The notes below the pieces were generated by a model. It was not told where the DNA came from. It did not search any database and was given only the letters and a program-made list of their open reading frames with translations. From Akkermansiaceae bacterium (GTDB lineage Bacteria > Verrucomicrobiota > Verrucomicrobiia > Verrucomicrobiales > Akkermansiaceae), in contig JARWZU010000066.1 in assembly GCA_029866215.1 (NCBI GenBank), positions 1 through 64,000 of the forward strand: a DNA stretch of 64,000 nucleotides, in the 5' to 3' direction. Below are positions 25,076 to 34,434 of this stretch, piece by piece. The position numbers and the translations under genes were made by a program. Positions within the stretch are counted from its first letter, which is position 1, and each line of letters begins with the position of its first letter.

Positions 25076-27488
25076 GAACTAGAGGAATATAGCAGCTCAC
25101 AAGCTTTGTTCTATCTTGTAGGGCATCAGAACTGAGCACAGATTTTACTATGGGGTTGGCACTCGCATCTTGCCACTGTCCGTTAAGTTCTGTTCCATAC
25201 TCGACCTTGATATCAATCGTAGGGTCTGCTGCACTCGACTCCGACCTTTTATACTGAAACAACAAATAAGGAGCTAGGCCTGCCGTACCATCGGGATCTG
25301 CAATTACGATTCTCCCAACAGGCAGACGCATCTGGTCGTGGCCAGTTGTTGGATCTCCTCCGATTACAAATTCTATAATATCGGAAATATTATCGCCATC
25401 ATTATCACCTAATCCACTTTGTGACAGGGAATTAAGCGCAAGCCATTCATTATAGGTTTGAATGACTGTCTTTGGTAATACTTTAACATTATCAAGAAGC
25501 AGATCACTTACATTCGCTGTAGGCGCGAATAAGCTGCCTGACCTCTCAGAAAAACAAAGGGTTGTCGAAGTTCCATCCGCAACAAACTCGATTTCCTCTG
25601 ATGCCCAAACTGCAGCACCCTCCTGACCGATCATCAAGACAGAATTTGATGAGATCAGTCCGTTTCCAGAGACCTCTACCAACAACTCCTGCTGGCGCGG
25701 GGCCCAGGTTTCACTAACAACAATACCCGTATCAAACGTAAGAATATAGGCAACCCCTGGAATAGTCGCGAAGGTTTGGGATATGCTACCGCCAAATGCA
25801 TCTGACCCCGGATTAAAGAAAACGATTCTTTCTCCATCAGTTGCTGACAACCTTGAATTCCATGAAGTTCCAAGACCAAAAGGCGTTCCACTCACTTGCC
25901 ATCCATCAAGGTTGTAGCCTCCAGCCAAACCGCCAACTAGAGAACCGCTCTCGAAGCTTCCATTAGTTAGAGTCGCAGCTTCTGAAGGCACGACAGTAAT
26001 TGTGATAATTCCTGGCGAAGACTGCGTGGAGCCGTTAGTTACTGTAAAACTAAACAAATCAGTTCCTATGTAACCGGGCTCGGATGAATAGGTGATGTCA
26101 TCACCCGTAGACGTAAGGGACCCGTGACTTGGAACGGTTAAAATCGTAATGTTCTCCGGCTGAGTTATTTGGTCTAACCACCCTGTTAGCTTTAATTTAA
26201 ATTCCTCACCAGTCTTTACAGTGATTGCTTGGGACCTTGCAACCAACGTAGGGTCCTTCGGAGACACGATAAGCCGTACGTTATCTAGAAGAAGATCGCT
26301 ATATTGTGCCGTAGGAGCAACAAGCTCACGTGACTTATCAAGGAAAACTACTGATGTATTGCTGGAATCAGCTGTAAAGTAAACTTGATGTGGGTGCCAT
26401 TGAGCTCGACCATCGTTTCCTCGTAGTTTTACTTCTGTTGACAACAACTCGGAGGAGCCCGATACCGTAACACCCATTGACTGTTGGCGGGGTGCCCAGC
26501 TTTCACTTACAACGATACCGGCATCAAATGACAGCTGGTAGATTGTCCCTGGCACGGTGGAAAAGGTCTGCGAAATGTAACCGTCATAAGAGTTGTCACC
26601 GGCGTTGAAAAAGACGACCTTGGACCCTTCAGTCGTTGATAGCACCGGATTCCATTCCGTCGTCCATCCGGAGGGGCTTCCAAATGTTACCCAACCCTCT
26701 ACTGCATAAGGGCCGTAGGTTAGATCACCAGATGGACCGAACGCGTTTGACTCGAAACCGCCATTCGAGAGCATATTTACTGGATCAATCAAAATGCTGC
26801 CGGTCGCCTCTTTTATTGCTTGGTACCATGCGACCGCCATCTTGTTGTACCCATTGACTGTTGGATGCACACGATCCGCCGTAAGGTCGGATCCTAACAA
26901 CGCACTGTGAAGGTCGGCAATTGAAACATGCCGACCACGGGCAACCTCATCACTCACAAGTGCTGGCAGGTAATCACGTCTGAATTGATCTTGCGCTACT
27001 GCATGGTCATCAGTTCGTAAAAGAAGATTAGATACAAGTATTTTTGAGGATGGACTCTGCATAGCAACTTGTTCAATCAGGGCCTTGAGGACAATACTAA
27101 CAGCTATTGGCTGATCGCCATTCCAGAAATTATTTGTACCAATATCCAAAAGAATAATGTCAGGAGTAAGAACACTTGTGAAGACATTACCCATACTATT
27201 CTGCAGCATTTCGATCGTAGCACCTGGATATCCCTGATGGTCTCTATCGGGGAGACTTCCATTGTTTGGCGGATCAGACAAGGTGCCAACAAAGTCTACC
27301 GCAACTCCGCCGAGGGTAAGTAGATCATAGAGCTTTGATCGGTAGCCGCCGAAAGCTGGAGACCCACTACAACATCCTTGGGTTATCGAGTCTCCCAAAG
27401 GCATAATACGTAACACAGGTTGCTCGCCATGACATGGACTAGCAAGGATACTAAGGAATGCGAATAGATGTGTAAGCTGCTTTTTCAT
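25026..27488 (-). CDS. Secreted SGNH/GDSL hydrolase with duplicated carbohydrate-binding-like domains
   Basis: An 820-residue secreted protein. Signal peptide MKKQLTHLFAFLSILASPCHG. The SGNH domain spans about 26-230: block I MPLGDSITQG (Ser), Gly in HQGYPGATI, block III LDIGTNNFW (Asn), block V DRVHPTVNGY (Asp, His). Two related beta-sandwich domains follow (about 235-405 and 500-660), each with NGGFES/NGSFES, AGIVVSESWAPRQQ / TGIVVSETWAPRQQ and SDLLLDNV, separated by a cadherin-like domain (YIGTDLFSFTV). Near the C-terminus is a calcium-repeat-like DNDGDNISDIIEF. It is probably an extracellular esterase or deacetylase acting on the polysaccharide made by this cluster. Confidence 0.85.
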   Translation of the reverse strand: MKKQLTHLFAFLSILASPCHGEQPVLRIMPLGDSITQGCCSGSPAFGGYRSKLYDLLTLGGVAVDFVGTLSDPPNNGSLPDRDHQGYPGATIEMLQNSMGNVFTSVLTPDIILLDIGTNNFWNGDQPIAVSIVLKALIEQVAMQSPSSKILVSNLLLRTDDHAVAQDQFRRDYLPALVSDEVARGRHVSIADLHSALLGSDLTADRVHPTVNGYNKMAVAWYQAIKEATGSILIDPVNMLSNGGFESNAFGPSGDLTYGPYAVEGWVTFGSPSGWTTEWNPVLSTTEGSKVVFFNAGDNSYDGYISQTFSTVPGTIYQLSFDAGIVVSESWAPRQQSMGVTVSGSSELLSTEVKLRGNDGRAQWHPHQVYFTADSSNTSVVFLDKSRELVAPTAQYSDLLLDNVRLIVSPKDPTLVARSQAITVKTGEEFKLKLTGWLDQITQPENITILTVPSHGSLTSTGDDITYSSEPGYIGTDLFSFTVTNGSTQSSPGIITITVVPSEAATLTNGSFESGSLVGGLAGGYNLDGWQVSGTPFGLGTSWNSRLSATDGERIVFFNPGSDAFGGSISQTFATIPGVAYILTFDTGIVVSETWAPRQQELLVEVSGNGLISSNSVLMIGQEGAAVWASEEIEFVADGTSTTLCFSERSGSLFAPTANVSDLLLDNVKVLPKTVIQTYNEWLALNSLSQSGLGDNDGDNISDIIEFVIGGDPTTGHDQMRLPVGRIVIADPDGTAGLAPYLLFQYKRSESSAADPTIDIKVEYGTELNGQWQDASANPIVKSVLSSDALQDRTKLVSCYIPLVLGVNGKLFARLAVRRL

Positions 27489-27529
27489 TTTTGCCTAATT
27501 TTAATATTACTATAAATATTTTTATACTT

Positions 27530-28501
27530 TTAGAATAATCTAGATTCCATAATGCCAGCGAAACGCTTTGCAAGATGAGCGGCCCCACGTCTTCCAAACC
27601 GATGGACCTTGTCAAAAATACCTAGCCGAGTGCTGGATCCGATGATCATTCGCTGCACAATGGTATCCAACTGCGGGTTTGCAATGCGCTGGACCGGATG
27701 AATCAACGGAAAAGAAATGCAACCTGTTGCAATATTTGCCAATTGACTATTGCTATCAAACGTGTGTGTTGCATCTAGCCCGCATCCGCAATTCGATATC
27801 AGGTTCTGACGAGGGATAAGCGAGTGACCCCCGCGTGACCAACATGCAAGCGCCCACTGGTAATCCCAATAAGAAACATCACCAGCCCTGCGATGCGCAT
27901 CAGTAAGCATCGCAGAGAACTCATTTGCCATCCTAGGGTGCGAGATTGCCTTTCGTAGGACATTGCTGCCTTCAAGATATGGCCAATCTCGGACCGCCAA
28001 GTCATGATATCTCCACGCTCGGCGCCAGGTCGCCCAACCCCAGCAGGAGACTACTTTAGAGAAACTATAGCTGCTTGTGATTGGCAGGGGTTCGCTTGAG
28101 AAGTTTGTGCCGTTGATATGCATCACGCTAGGATCATCAAAGTACCTCTCCAATGTCTCCTCGCAAAAAGTGAAGAATGATGGGTCTGGAAGGCAGTCAT
28201 CTTCAAGAATGATTGCCCGGTCGACCTGACTAAAAACCCAGTCGATCCCAGAGGCTGGGCGAAGACCACAACCAAGGTTAGATTCAGAAAAGGAGCGCCG
28301 GATTTCACACGGCCAATCAATTTGGTCAATAAGACCCCTAGTCGCTGCGCATGCCGCATCTTCACCACTAAATCCAGGGCGTGGACCATCGGCCACCACA
28401 AACAGATTCCGTGGTTTAACGACCGACAGGACATCCAATAACCTCCGTGTATGCTCAGGTCTTCGAAAAATGATCAAGCATACAGGTGTATCCATAGGCA
28501 T
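27530..28501 (-). CDS. Glycosyltransferase-like protein (HlpA-like GT-A fold)
   Basis: A 323-residue protein starting MPMDTPVCLIIFRRPEHTRRL. It shows NLFVVADGPRPG, ESNLGCGLRPASGIDWVF, the DXD-bearing AIILEDDCLPDPSFFTFCEE and SCWGWATWRRAW. This pattern is that of GT-A proteins often named hemolytic protein HlpA-like or glycosyltransferase family 2. The EDDCLP motif should bind the nucleotide-sugar metal. It lies between the ABC exporter genes and the GDSL hydrolase. The true acceptor is unknown. Confidence 0.78.
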   Translation of the reverse strand: MPMDTPVCLIIFRRPEHTRRLLDVLSVVKPRNLFVVADGPRPGFSGEDAACAATRGLIDQIDWPCEIRRSFSESNLGCGLRPASGIDWVFSQVDRAIILEDDCLPDPSFFTFCEETLERYFDDPSVMHINGTNFSSEPLPITSSYSFSKVVSCWGWATWRRAWRYHDLAVRDWPYLEGSNVLRKAISHPRMANEFSAMLTDAHRRAGDVSYWDYQWALACWSRGGHSLIPRQNLISNCGCGLDATHTFDSNSQLANIATGCISFPLIHPVQRIANPQLDTIVQRMIIGSSTRLGIFDKVHRFGRRGAAHLAKRFAGIMESRLF

Positions 28502-28570
28502 CGGTTATCTCTCCTATGATAGGCCCGCTGAATCGAGGCTACTTATCGGGCGTTAACACTCGCAAAGAGG

Positions 28571-29878
28571 CTAAAAAGCCAACGACCCCCGACGCATATC
28601 CGGCGGACTGACGCGCCTCCATCCATGCTCAACTAGGACACACTTCCCCGCCCAACCTTCGTGGTAGCTTTTGCCGCATCCGTAGAAATCACCGTCTAAA
28701 ACTTGGATTGATGCAGCGTCATCGACCCAGTCCTGTGTGCAAGCACCACCACTCGCAATGTAGCTTGTTAATTGATAAGTGCCCATCGTGAGCGGCCATC
28801 GATCCACAACAAACTCGATCTCGCCATCGCCGCTCAACTTCATCAAACGCTTGTCCACCAAGTCAGTTGACAGCACCAAAATCGGCGCAAGGTCTTTCAC
28901 GACTGCAATGCTTATCCTGCAGTCCCTCAATTCAACCGCTGGGTTGGCGGTAAATGCGACGCGAATCCGTACCGTACCACCAGAAAAAACCTCAGACACG
29001 ACAGCCCCGGAACTATCCACAAAATAGACCGAAGTCACCCTTGCATCACCAACCCCTTGACGATCCACCCGATCGACTAATGATGCCTGCGACAGCTTTC
29101 TAGAACTTGCTGCATAGTAATCCAACGCATCCATGGTTTTCCCATCGAAACCAATCTTGCCGCCTTCGAGTAAGATACATCGTCCGCATAGATTTTGTAT
29201 AACGCCAGTTTGGTGGCTAACAAAGAGGACAGTCCTTCCTCCTTTTTTCGATGCCTCTTCCATTTTGCCCAAGCACTTTTTCTGAAAAGCCGCATCGCCA
29301 ACCGCAAGAATCTCATCGACGATGAGAACGTCTGGCTCCAAATGGGCCGCGACCGAAAATGCGAGTCTAACGTACATTCCGCTACTGTAACGTTTAACCG
29401 GGGTATCAATAAATTGCTCGATTTCAGAAAATCCAACAATCTCATCAAATTTCTTTTTTATCTCAGCCCGTCGCATTCCAAGTATCGCTCCATTAAGATA
29501 AATATTTTCTCTGCCACTTAACTCTGGATGGAAGCCAGTTCCGACCTCAAGCAAGCTTGCCACTCGTCCTCGAAGCCGCACCCTGCCTGCTGATGGTTCA
29601 GTGATACGGCTCAGAATCTTTAGCAAAGTGGATTTGCCAGCTCCATTCCGTCCGATTATCCCAACAACCTCACCTTCCTCAATCGAAAAGCTGAGGTCGC
29701 GTAATGCCCAAAAGTGCACGTCCTTTGTTCCTAATTTTATTGCAGCTCCATGCCTCCTCTTAAACGGTGAACGTAGCATATGATCGAGCTTATGCCGGAG
29801 ACCATCACCGTGGAATCTTCCATCTCCTAATTGATAGCGCTTTGAGACACTATCAACGCATATGATTCTATTGCTCAT
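28571..29878 (-). CDS. Wzt-type polysaccharide ABC transporter ATPase with C-terminal binding domain
   Basis: A 435-residue ATPase. Residues 1-250 hold Walker A GRNGAGKST, the signature YSSGMYVRLAFSVA (YSSG replaces LSGG, as is usual in Wzt/TagH/KpsT), and Walker B DVLIVDEILAVGD. The remaining ~180 residues form a beta-rich domain (VFSGGTVRIRVAF, YQLTSYIASGGACT), comparable with the Wzt C-terminal domain that recognises the modified end of the O-polysaccharide. It pairs with the permease gene 17 bases upstream and drives export of lipid-linked glycan across the inner membrane. Confidence 0.92.
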   Translation of the reverse strand: MSNRIICVDSVSKRYQLGDGRFHGDGLRHKLDHMLRSPFKRRHGAAIKLGTKDVHFWALRDLSFSIEEGEVVGIIGRNGAGKSTLLKILSRITEPSAGRVRLRGRVASLLEVGTGFHPELSGRENIYLNGAILGMRRAEIKKKFDEIVGFSEIEQFIDTPVKRYSSGMYVRLAFSVAAHLEPDVLIVDEILAVGDAAFQKKCLGKMEEASKKGGRTVLFVSHQTGVIQNLCGRCILLEGGKIGFDGKTMDALDYYAASSRKLSQASLVDRVDRQGVGDARVTSVYFVDSSGAVVSEVFSGGTVRIRVAFTANPAVELRDCRISIAVVKDLAPILVLSTDLVDKRLMKLSGDGEIEFVVDRWPLTMGTYQLTSYIASGGACTQDWVDDAASIQVLDGDFYGCGKSYHEGWAGKCVLVEHGWRRVSPPDMRRGSLAF

Positions 29879-29895
29879 AGTAATACAGAATAACT

Positions 29896-30708
29896 TTAAA
29901 TCATATCCGCAAACGTCTTCTCAGTCGATCGGAAGTATCGGATTCCCGAGGCAATAATAATAATAATCATCACTGTAGTAAAAATGAGGCTTGGTATAAA
30001 TGGCGCCTCTCCTCCCAAGATGGACCACCTAAAGCCATCTATTACACACACCATCGGGTTCAAAGAGTATATTATTCTCCACTCTTCAGGTATAACTTTG
30101 CTAGAAAAGCCTACCGGCGATACATACAATCCGAATTGAACTACAAATGGAATAATATAACGAAAGTCCCGGTATTTAACCATAAGAGATGAAACCCAAA
30201 GGCCGGCACCCAGCGCGGTTCCGATTGCTAGCATTACAAAGATTGGCAAACATAAAAATGATCGATGAATCGCACATCCATAAAATCCCATAAGACAAAG
30301 AAGGAGAAAAAAGGAAATCAGGAAATCTACTAGACTTGTGATTACGCTACTCACTGGGATAATCATGCGAGGAAAATAAATTTTCGAAATCATTCCTGAG
30401 TTTGCAATAAGGCTGCTGCCAGAATCCGAAAAGGCCCCGGCAAAAAACTGCCATGGTAACATCGCGGAGAAGACGAGTACAGGGTAAGGATCCGAGCCAG
30501 ATGGCATCTTGGCCACCCAACCAAATACAACCGTCAAGACTAGCATCGTCAGCAAAGGCCTAATCACAGCCCAACTAACGCCAATAGCTGTCTGCTTGTA
30601 TCTAACAAGAATGTCTCGCCACGCCAGGAACACAAGTAGCTCGCGATAGCGCCAGAGATCACGCCAGTACTGCCGTTCGATCATCCCTTTTTCGATGACT
30701 ATTTCCAT
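29896..30708 (-). CDS. Wzm-type polysaccharide ABC transporter permease
   Basis: A 270-residue ABC-2 permease. The amphipathic N-terminus RYRELLVFLAWRDILVRYKQ is followed by six hydrophobic segments, with AIGVSWAVIRPLLTMLVLTVVFG as TM1. The YRDFRYIIPFVVQFGLYVSPVGF block near the end is characteristic of the Wzm/TagG/KpsM family. It forms the channel for the glycan with the Wzt-like ATPase. Gene order permease then ATPase is the normal one. Confidence 0.92.
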   Translation of the reverse strand: MEIVIEKGMIERQYWRDLWRYRELLVFLAWRDILVRYKQTAIGVSWAVIRPLLTMLVLTVVFGWVAKMPSGSDPYPVLVFSAMLPWQFFAGAFSDSGSSLIANSGMISKIYFPRMIIPVSSVITSLVDFLISFFLLLCLMGFYGCAIHRSFLCLPIFVMLAIGTALGAGLWVSSLMVKYRDFRYIIPFVVQFGLYVSPVGFSSKVIPEEWRIIYSLNPMVCVIDGFRWSILGGEAPFIPSLIFTTVMIIIIIASGIRYFRSTEKTFADMI

Positions 30709-30749
30709 ATTATAAGGTATTCTAGCTCCGGAAAATCACCCATTGCCGT

Positions 30750-31700
30750 TCATGCACCTATCGCTGGTAAAAGGGTTGGTGCGCATTCTACCCGCGGCCA
30801 ACATAGTCGGCGACGATTCAATTTCTGATGAAACCGTAGTGCCGCCAGCCTGAGTCTTGCAACCCACCGCTTTACCTGGCAGCAATCACGAATTGAGGTG
30901 AGACAGAGAACCTCGATATTTGCTTCATGAAGACACCTGCTGATCAGCGACAAAAGCGCCCGTTCGGAATCTGGTACCCACCTCACACAACGGCTGATGA
31001 CTTGCTGCCAGGCAATCGCGTGACAAAGTTGATCACGCATCGCCGTCACACCAATCCCCAATGTTTCATTATATTTTTTTACTAACTGCCTTTCGTCGAA
31101 TCCCCATGGACCTAGGCAGGCAAGTCTGAACGCAAGGTCATGATCTTCAAGAAGTTTGAGATCTTCGCAGAATCCACCTACCGCCTCAAATGCTGAGCGC
31201 CATATGAGGGCAACCTGGTTGAATAAAATAAATCTCGTCGCGATGACCAGCTCGGGGTTCGTCCAATACCCACGTTCTAAACTGCAGTCGACCCCAGCAA
31301 CGCTAAACGAAGTAGTTTGAGAACCATTTGGATCGATGATCAGGGCATCGCAAATACAGCAAGGCACCTGTTCGCCACTGCGCAGCAGAAGTTCAACTTG
31401 GATCGCAATTTTGTCTGATTCCCAACAATCATCCGAATCAAGAAACGAGAGGAATTTCCCCGTGGCCAACCTTGCCCCAGTGTTCCTCGCGGCCGACGGT
31501 CCCGACTGTTGCTGAGACATCCAGCAAATTCTCTCTCCGTAGGATCCGAGGATTGACGCGGTATCGTCCGTCGAGCCATCATCTACGACAATCAACTCTA
31601 CATCGGGGTAGGTTTGATTCAATACGCTACGAATTGCCCGACCTAGTGTGCTCGATCTATTGTAGGTTGGAATAATGACTGAGACCAAGGATTGTTGCAT
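30750..31700 (-). CDS. Family 2 glycosyltransferase
   Basis: A 316-residue GT-A enzyme. It begins LVSVIIPTYNRSSTLGRAIRSVLNQTY, with VELIVVDDGSTDDTASIL, GPSAARNTGARLATGKFLSFLDSDDCW (DXD) and an acceptor-side RSAFEAVGGFCEDLKLLEDHDLAFRL. The EDHD motif is typical of the inverting GT2 catalytic base region. Its C-terminal 90 residues are basic and Cys-containing. It belongs to the run of minus-strand glycan assembly genes. Confidence 0.87.
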   Translation of the reverse strand: MQQSLVSVIIPTYNRSSTLGRAIRSVLNQTYPDVELIVVDDGSTDDTASILGSYGERICWMSQQQSGPSAARNTGARLATGKFLSFLDSDDCWESDKIAIQVELLLRSGEQVPCCICDALIIDPNGSQTTSFSVAGVDCSLERGYWTNPELVIATRFILFNQVALIWRSAFEAVGGFCEDLKLLEDHDLAFRLACLGPWGFDERQLVKKYNETLGIGVTAMRDQLCHAIAWQQVISRCVRWVPDSERALLSLISRCLHEANIEVLCLTSIRDCCQVKRWVARLRLAALRFHQKLNRRRLCWPRVECAPTLLPAIGA

Positions 31701-31744
31701 TCTAGTTTGTCAGTTAATCTGGGTCATGAAACGCAGTATTCTCT

Positions 31745-33103
31745 TTATATTGTAATCGTGTTTCCATGACGACATCTCGATTCGCCATCCCAATTGGCCT
31801 GGGGCGGCGTGTCACCGGAAGCCCTATTTAATGTGGGCCCACAATCTGATGAGTAAGTTGAACTTAGGATCGCAATGCACAGCCAAAGGTAAATAATCGA
31901 TTGATCAAAATAGGCAACTGATAGTCCTGTGATCGCATGTGCAAACAGAGCGCATCCAATACACCAGACAAAGAATGCCACGGTAATATCCTCAGCCTCG
32001 AAGCGCTTACATGCATTTCCAACCCAGCAAAACGATGTCCACATGATCCATATAAACATTGTCATTCCAAGCAAACCTGCTGTTACTCCAAACCCAATGT
32101 AAACATTAGTGATATCAGTATGATGTGGATCTAAAGCGAAACCCTGATTCGGCATCCAGTGCCTTGTCTCATCGGTTCCGAATGCCCACCATTCAGAAAA
32201 ATGCCTGAAGGTTTGATCAATGAGATACGACCGGTGCCACCCAGTGCTTCCGCCAGAGATATCGATCTTGGAGATTAAATAATATGGTGGCTTTGACATT
32301 GTCAGCATCAGCATAAGATACAGTGCGACTGCGATTTTTTGCATTGCTGGCACGTATCTACGAAACCAGAATAAAAAGGTCGCGCCCAACCCAGCAAGGG
32401 CGCTCATCACGGGTCCGCTTGATGCGCTGGCGAACGTTATTACTAGACAGGCGATGATCCCAAGGACAGCAGCACTGCGACGGCGTCTTATAATTCCGAT
32501 GAACAGGGGTATGCAGGTTGCGCCTACCGTACCCGCAAGAATTGGATGCCTGAAGGGGCCTTGTGCTCGTAACGAGCCCTCACGGATCAGAACATGATTA
32601 GGCACCCCACCAAATGAGGCAAACAGATTTCGTCCCGTAATTTTTTCAGATAGCATCTCTACGGCGATTGGGATCAACAACAATGCGACAATGGAAAGCA
32701 CGTACGTCGCCTCGTTTAGGTTTGCACACCAAATTCGAATCAAAAAGTAAAATAGGGTTTGGTTAAAAACAATCCCACAGGCATACACAACTCCTGCGCG
32801 GGCTTGGTCGTGAAAAACGCTGCATAAAATCACCCACACGCTCCAACCGATCATCAAAAAGTCAATCCGATTCATCTTTCCTAGCAATCTCTCACCCTTG
32901 AGGCAGACCCTAACTACCCCAACGAGAAGAAGCATTCGATAGATGGGCAGCGAGACCTGGCCAACCTTGATTCCTTGTGCCATCGTCATGTAGGTGCATC
33001 CAACTAAGAGAGGTACGACTGCCCATCTGCGTGGCACGATGAGAAGCGCCCCTGCAACGCCAGCAAAAAATATAATAGCCGCTAGGTTCATCCGTTTCGT
33101 CAA
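31745..33103 (-). CDS. O-antigen polymerase/ligase-like membrane protein (Wzy/WaaL superfamily)
   Basis: A 452-residue protein with about 11-12 hydrophobic segments. A large loop at about 170-200 contains LRAQGPFRHPILAGTVGA, the conserved patch of the Wzy_C/O-antigen ligase family, and a second periplasmic loop carries DISGGSTGWHRSYLIDQT and HHTDITNVYIGFG. Wzy polymerises lipid-linked repeat units and WaaL joins the polymer to lipid A or another acceptor. The two cannot be told apart from sequence. Since an ABC exporter is also encoded, a ligase role is attractive (inference). Confidence 0.75.
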   Translation of the reverse strand: MTKRMNLAAIIFFAGVAGALLIVPRRWAVVPLLVGCTYMTMAQGIKVGQVSLPIYRMLLLVGVVRVCLKGERLLGKMNRIDFLMIGWSVWVILCSVFHDQARAGVVYACGIVFNQTLFYFLIRIWCANLNEATYVLSIVALLLIPIAVEMLSEKITGRNLFASFGGVPNHVLIREGSLRAQGPFRHPILAGTVGATCIPLFIGIIRRRRSAAVLGIIACLVITFASASSGPVMSALAGLGATFLFWFRRYVPAMQKIAVALYLMLMLTMSKPPYYLISKIDISGGSTGWHRSYLIDQTFRHFSEWWAFGTDETRHWMPNQGFALDPHHTDITNVYIGFGVTAGLLGMTMFIWIMWTSFCWVGNACKRFEAEDITVAFFVWCIGCALFAHAITGLSVAYFDQSIIYLWLCIAILSSTYSSDCGPTLNRASGDTPPQANWDGESRCRHGNTITI

Positions 33104-33169
33104 AAATTGGGTATCGAGACGATTGTAATTACCTGTGACCTGTGCCGTTTGTTGTGATTGCGTTGAGTC

Positions 33170-34333
33170 TCAACCAATTTCAAAGGACATTACACCATCA
33201 ATTACCCTGTTGATCTCAGACTTCGTGATGCTGTTATAGAATGGGAGGCGTATGATGCGATCGCTTATCGATTCTGCAACTGGACAGTCTCCAGCCCTTG
33301 ACCCAAATTTTGCACCCATACTCGAGAGGTGCAATGGCAGGTAATGAAACGGGCTCGTTATCCTTAAACACTTTAGGTGTTCTATTAGATCCTGCCTCGC
33401 ATCTAATGATGGCATTAGCAAATAATACATGTGATATGCCTGCTCGCAATGCATTGGAACATGCGGTTGTTCTACCCCGCATTCGACGGCCCATTCTCTA
33501 AGGGAATCATCATAATCAATCCACGAGTTTTTACGAATCGCCTGAATCTCGTGAAATGTTTCAAACTGCGCATAGAGGTATGCCGCAAGCAAGTCTGCCG
33601 GGAGGTGGCTTGATCCGATATCAACCCATGTATATTTATCAACCAATCCTCTAAAGAATCGATTTCGATTTGTTCCCTTTTCCCGTATGATCTCTGCCCT
33701 CTCGGTGAAATCTTCGTCGTTAATAAGAAGTGCACCGCCTTCACCACAGTTGAAATTCTTGGTTTCGTGAAAACTTTGTGTCGCCATCGCTCCAATCGCA
33801 CCGAGATTTCGCCCTTTGTATTTACCAAATAGGCCATGCGCGTTGTCTTCCACGACGGGAATTCCATTTCGATTCGCCACACTCATGATGTGGTCCATTT
33901 CACACGCAACCCCAGCATAGTGAACTGGGACGATAGCCTTGGTTTGGCCACTTATGAGGTCCTCTAGGCATTTTTCATCAAGATTTAACGTATCGGGCTT
34001 TACATCGCAGAATACAGGCTTCGCGCCACGAAGTACGAATGCGTTTGCAGTTGAGACAAAGGTGAATGATGGAAGGATTACCTCATCGCCTGGCTGGATG
34101 TTCAACAGCACCGCTGCCATCTCCAATGCATCTGTGCACGAGGTCGTTAACAATGCTCTGGCAACCCCGATTTCCTGCTCGAGGAAACCTTGGCATCTTT
34201 TGGTAAATGAACCATCCCCACAAGTATGTGAATTATCAACCGCTATTTTCATATATGCAAATGAGTTTTTCGCAGCATATGGGCGATTGAATTCTATAAG
34301 CTCAGTTGCGCTAGCATCCTGAATTGTGTTCAT
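33170..34333 (-). CDS. DegT/DnrJ/EryC1 sugar aminotransferase (WecE-like)
   Basis: A 387-residue PLP enzyme close to WecE/RffA, which aminates dTDP-4-keto-6-deoxyglucose to dTDP-fucosamine-type sugar. Motifs: LLTTSCTDALEMAA (PLP phosphate site), PGDEVILPSFTFVSTANAF, IPVVEDNAHGLFG (ring-stacking Asp/Ala-His) and the Schiff-base Lys192 in SFHETKNFNCGEGGAL. YAKWEYK-type C-terminal residues appear as HCEQAYHMYYLLM. It indicates a 4-amino-4,6-dideoxysugar in the polymer. The dTDP-glucose synthase and dehydratase genes needed for its substrate are not in the window. Confidence 0.88.
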   Translation of the reverse strand: MNTIQDASATELIEFNRPYAAKNSFAYMKIAVDNSHTCGDGSFTKRCQGFLEQEIGVARALLTTSCTDALEMAAVLLNIQPGDEVILPSFTFVSTANAFVLRGAKPVFCDVKPDTLNLDEKCLEDLISGQTKAIVPVHYAGVACEMDHIMSVANRNGIPVVEDNAHGLFGKYKGRNLGAIGAMATQSFHETKNFNCGEGGALLINDEDFTERAEIIREKGTNRNRFFRGLVDKYTWVDIGSSHLPADLLAAYLYAQFETFHEIQAIRKNSWIDYDDSLREWAVECGVEQPHVPMHCEQAYHMYYLLMPSLDARQDLIEHLKCLRITSPFHYLPLHLSSMGAKFGSRAGDCPVAESISDRIIRLPFYNSITKSEINRVIDGVMSFEIG

Positions 34334-34434
34334 AATATTTTAGATGGATAGATTATGTCGATTTTAATGGTGTATCCCAGGGTATGCGCAGAGGCGAACC
34401 CTGAGTCATCGAGGATGTTGAACCTCATCGATCG

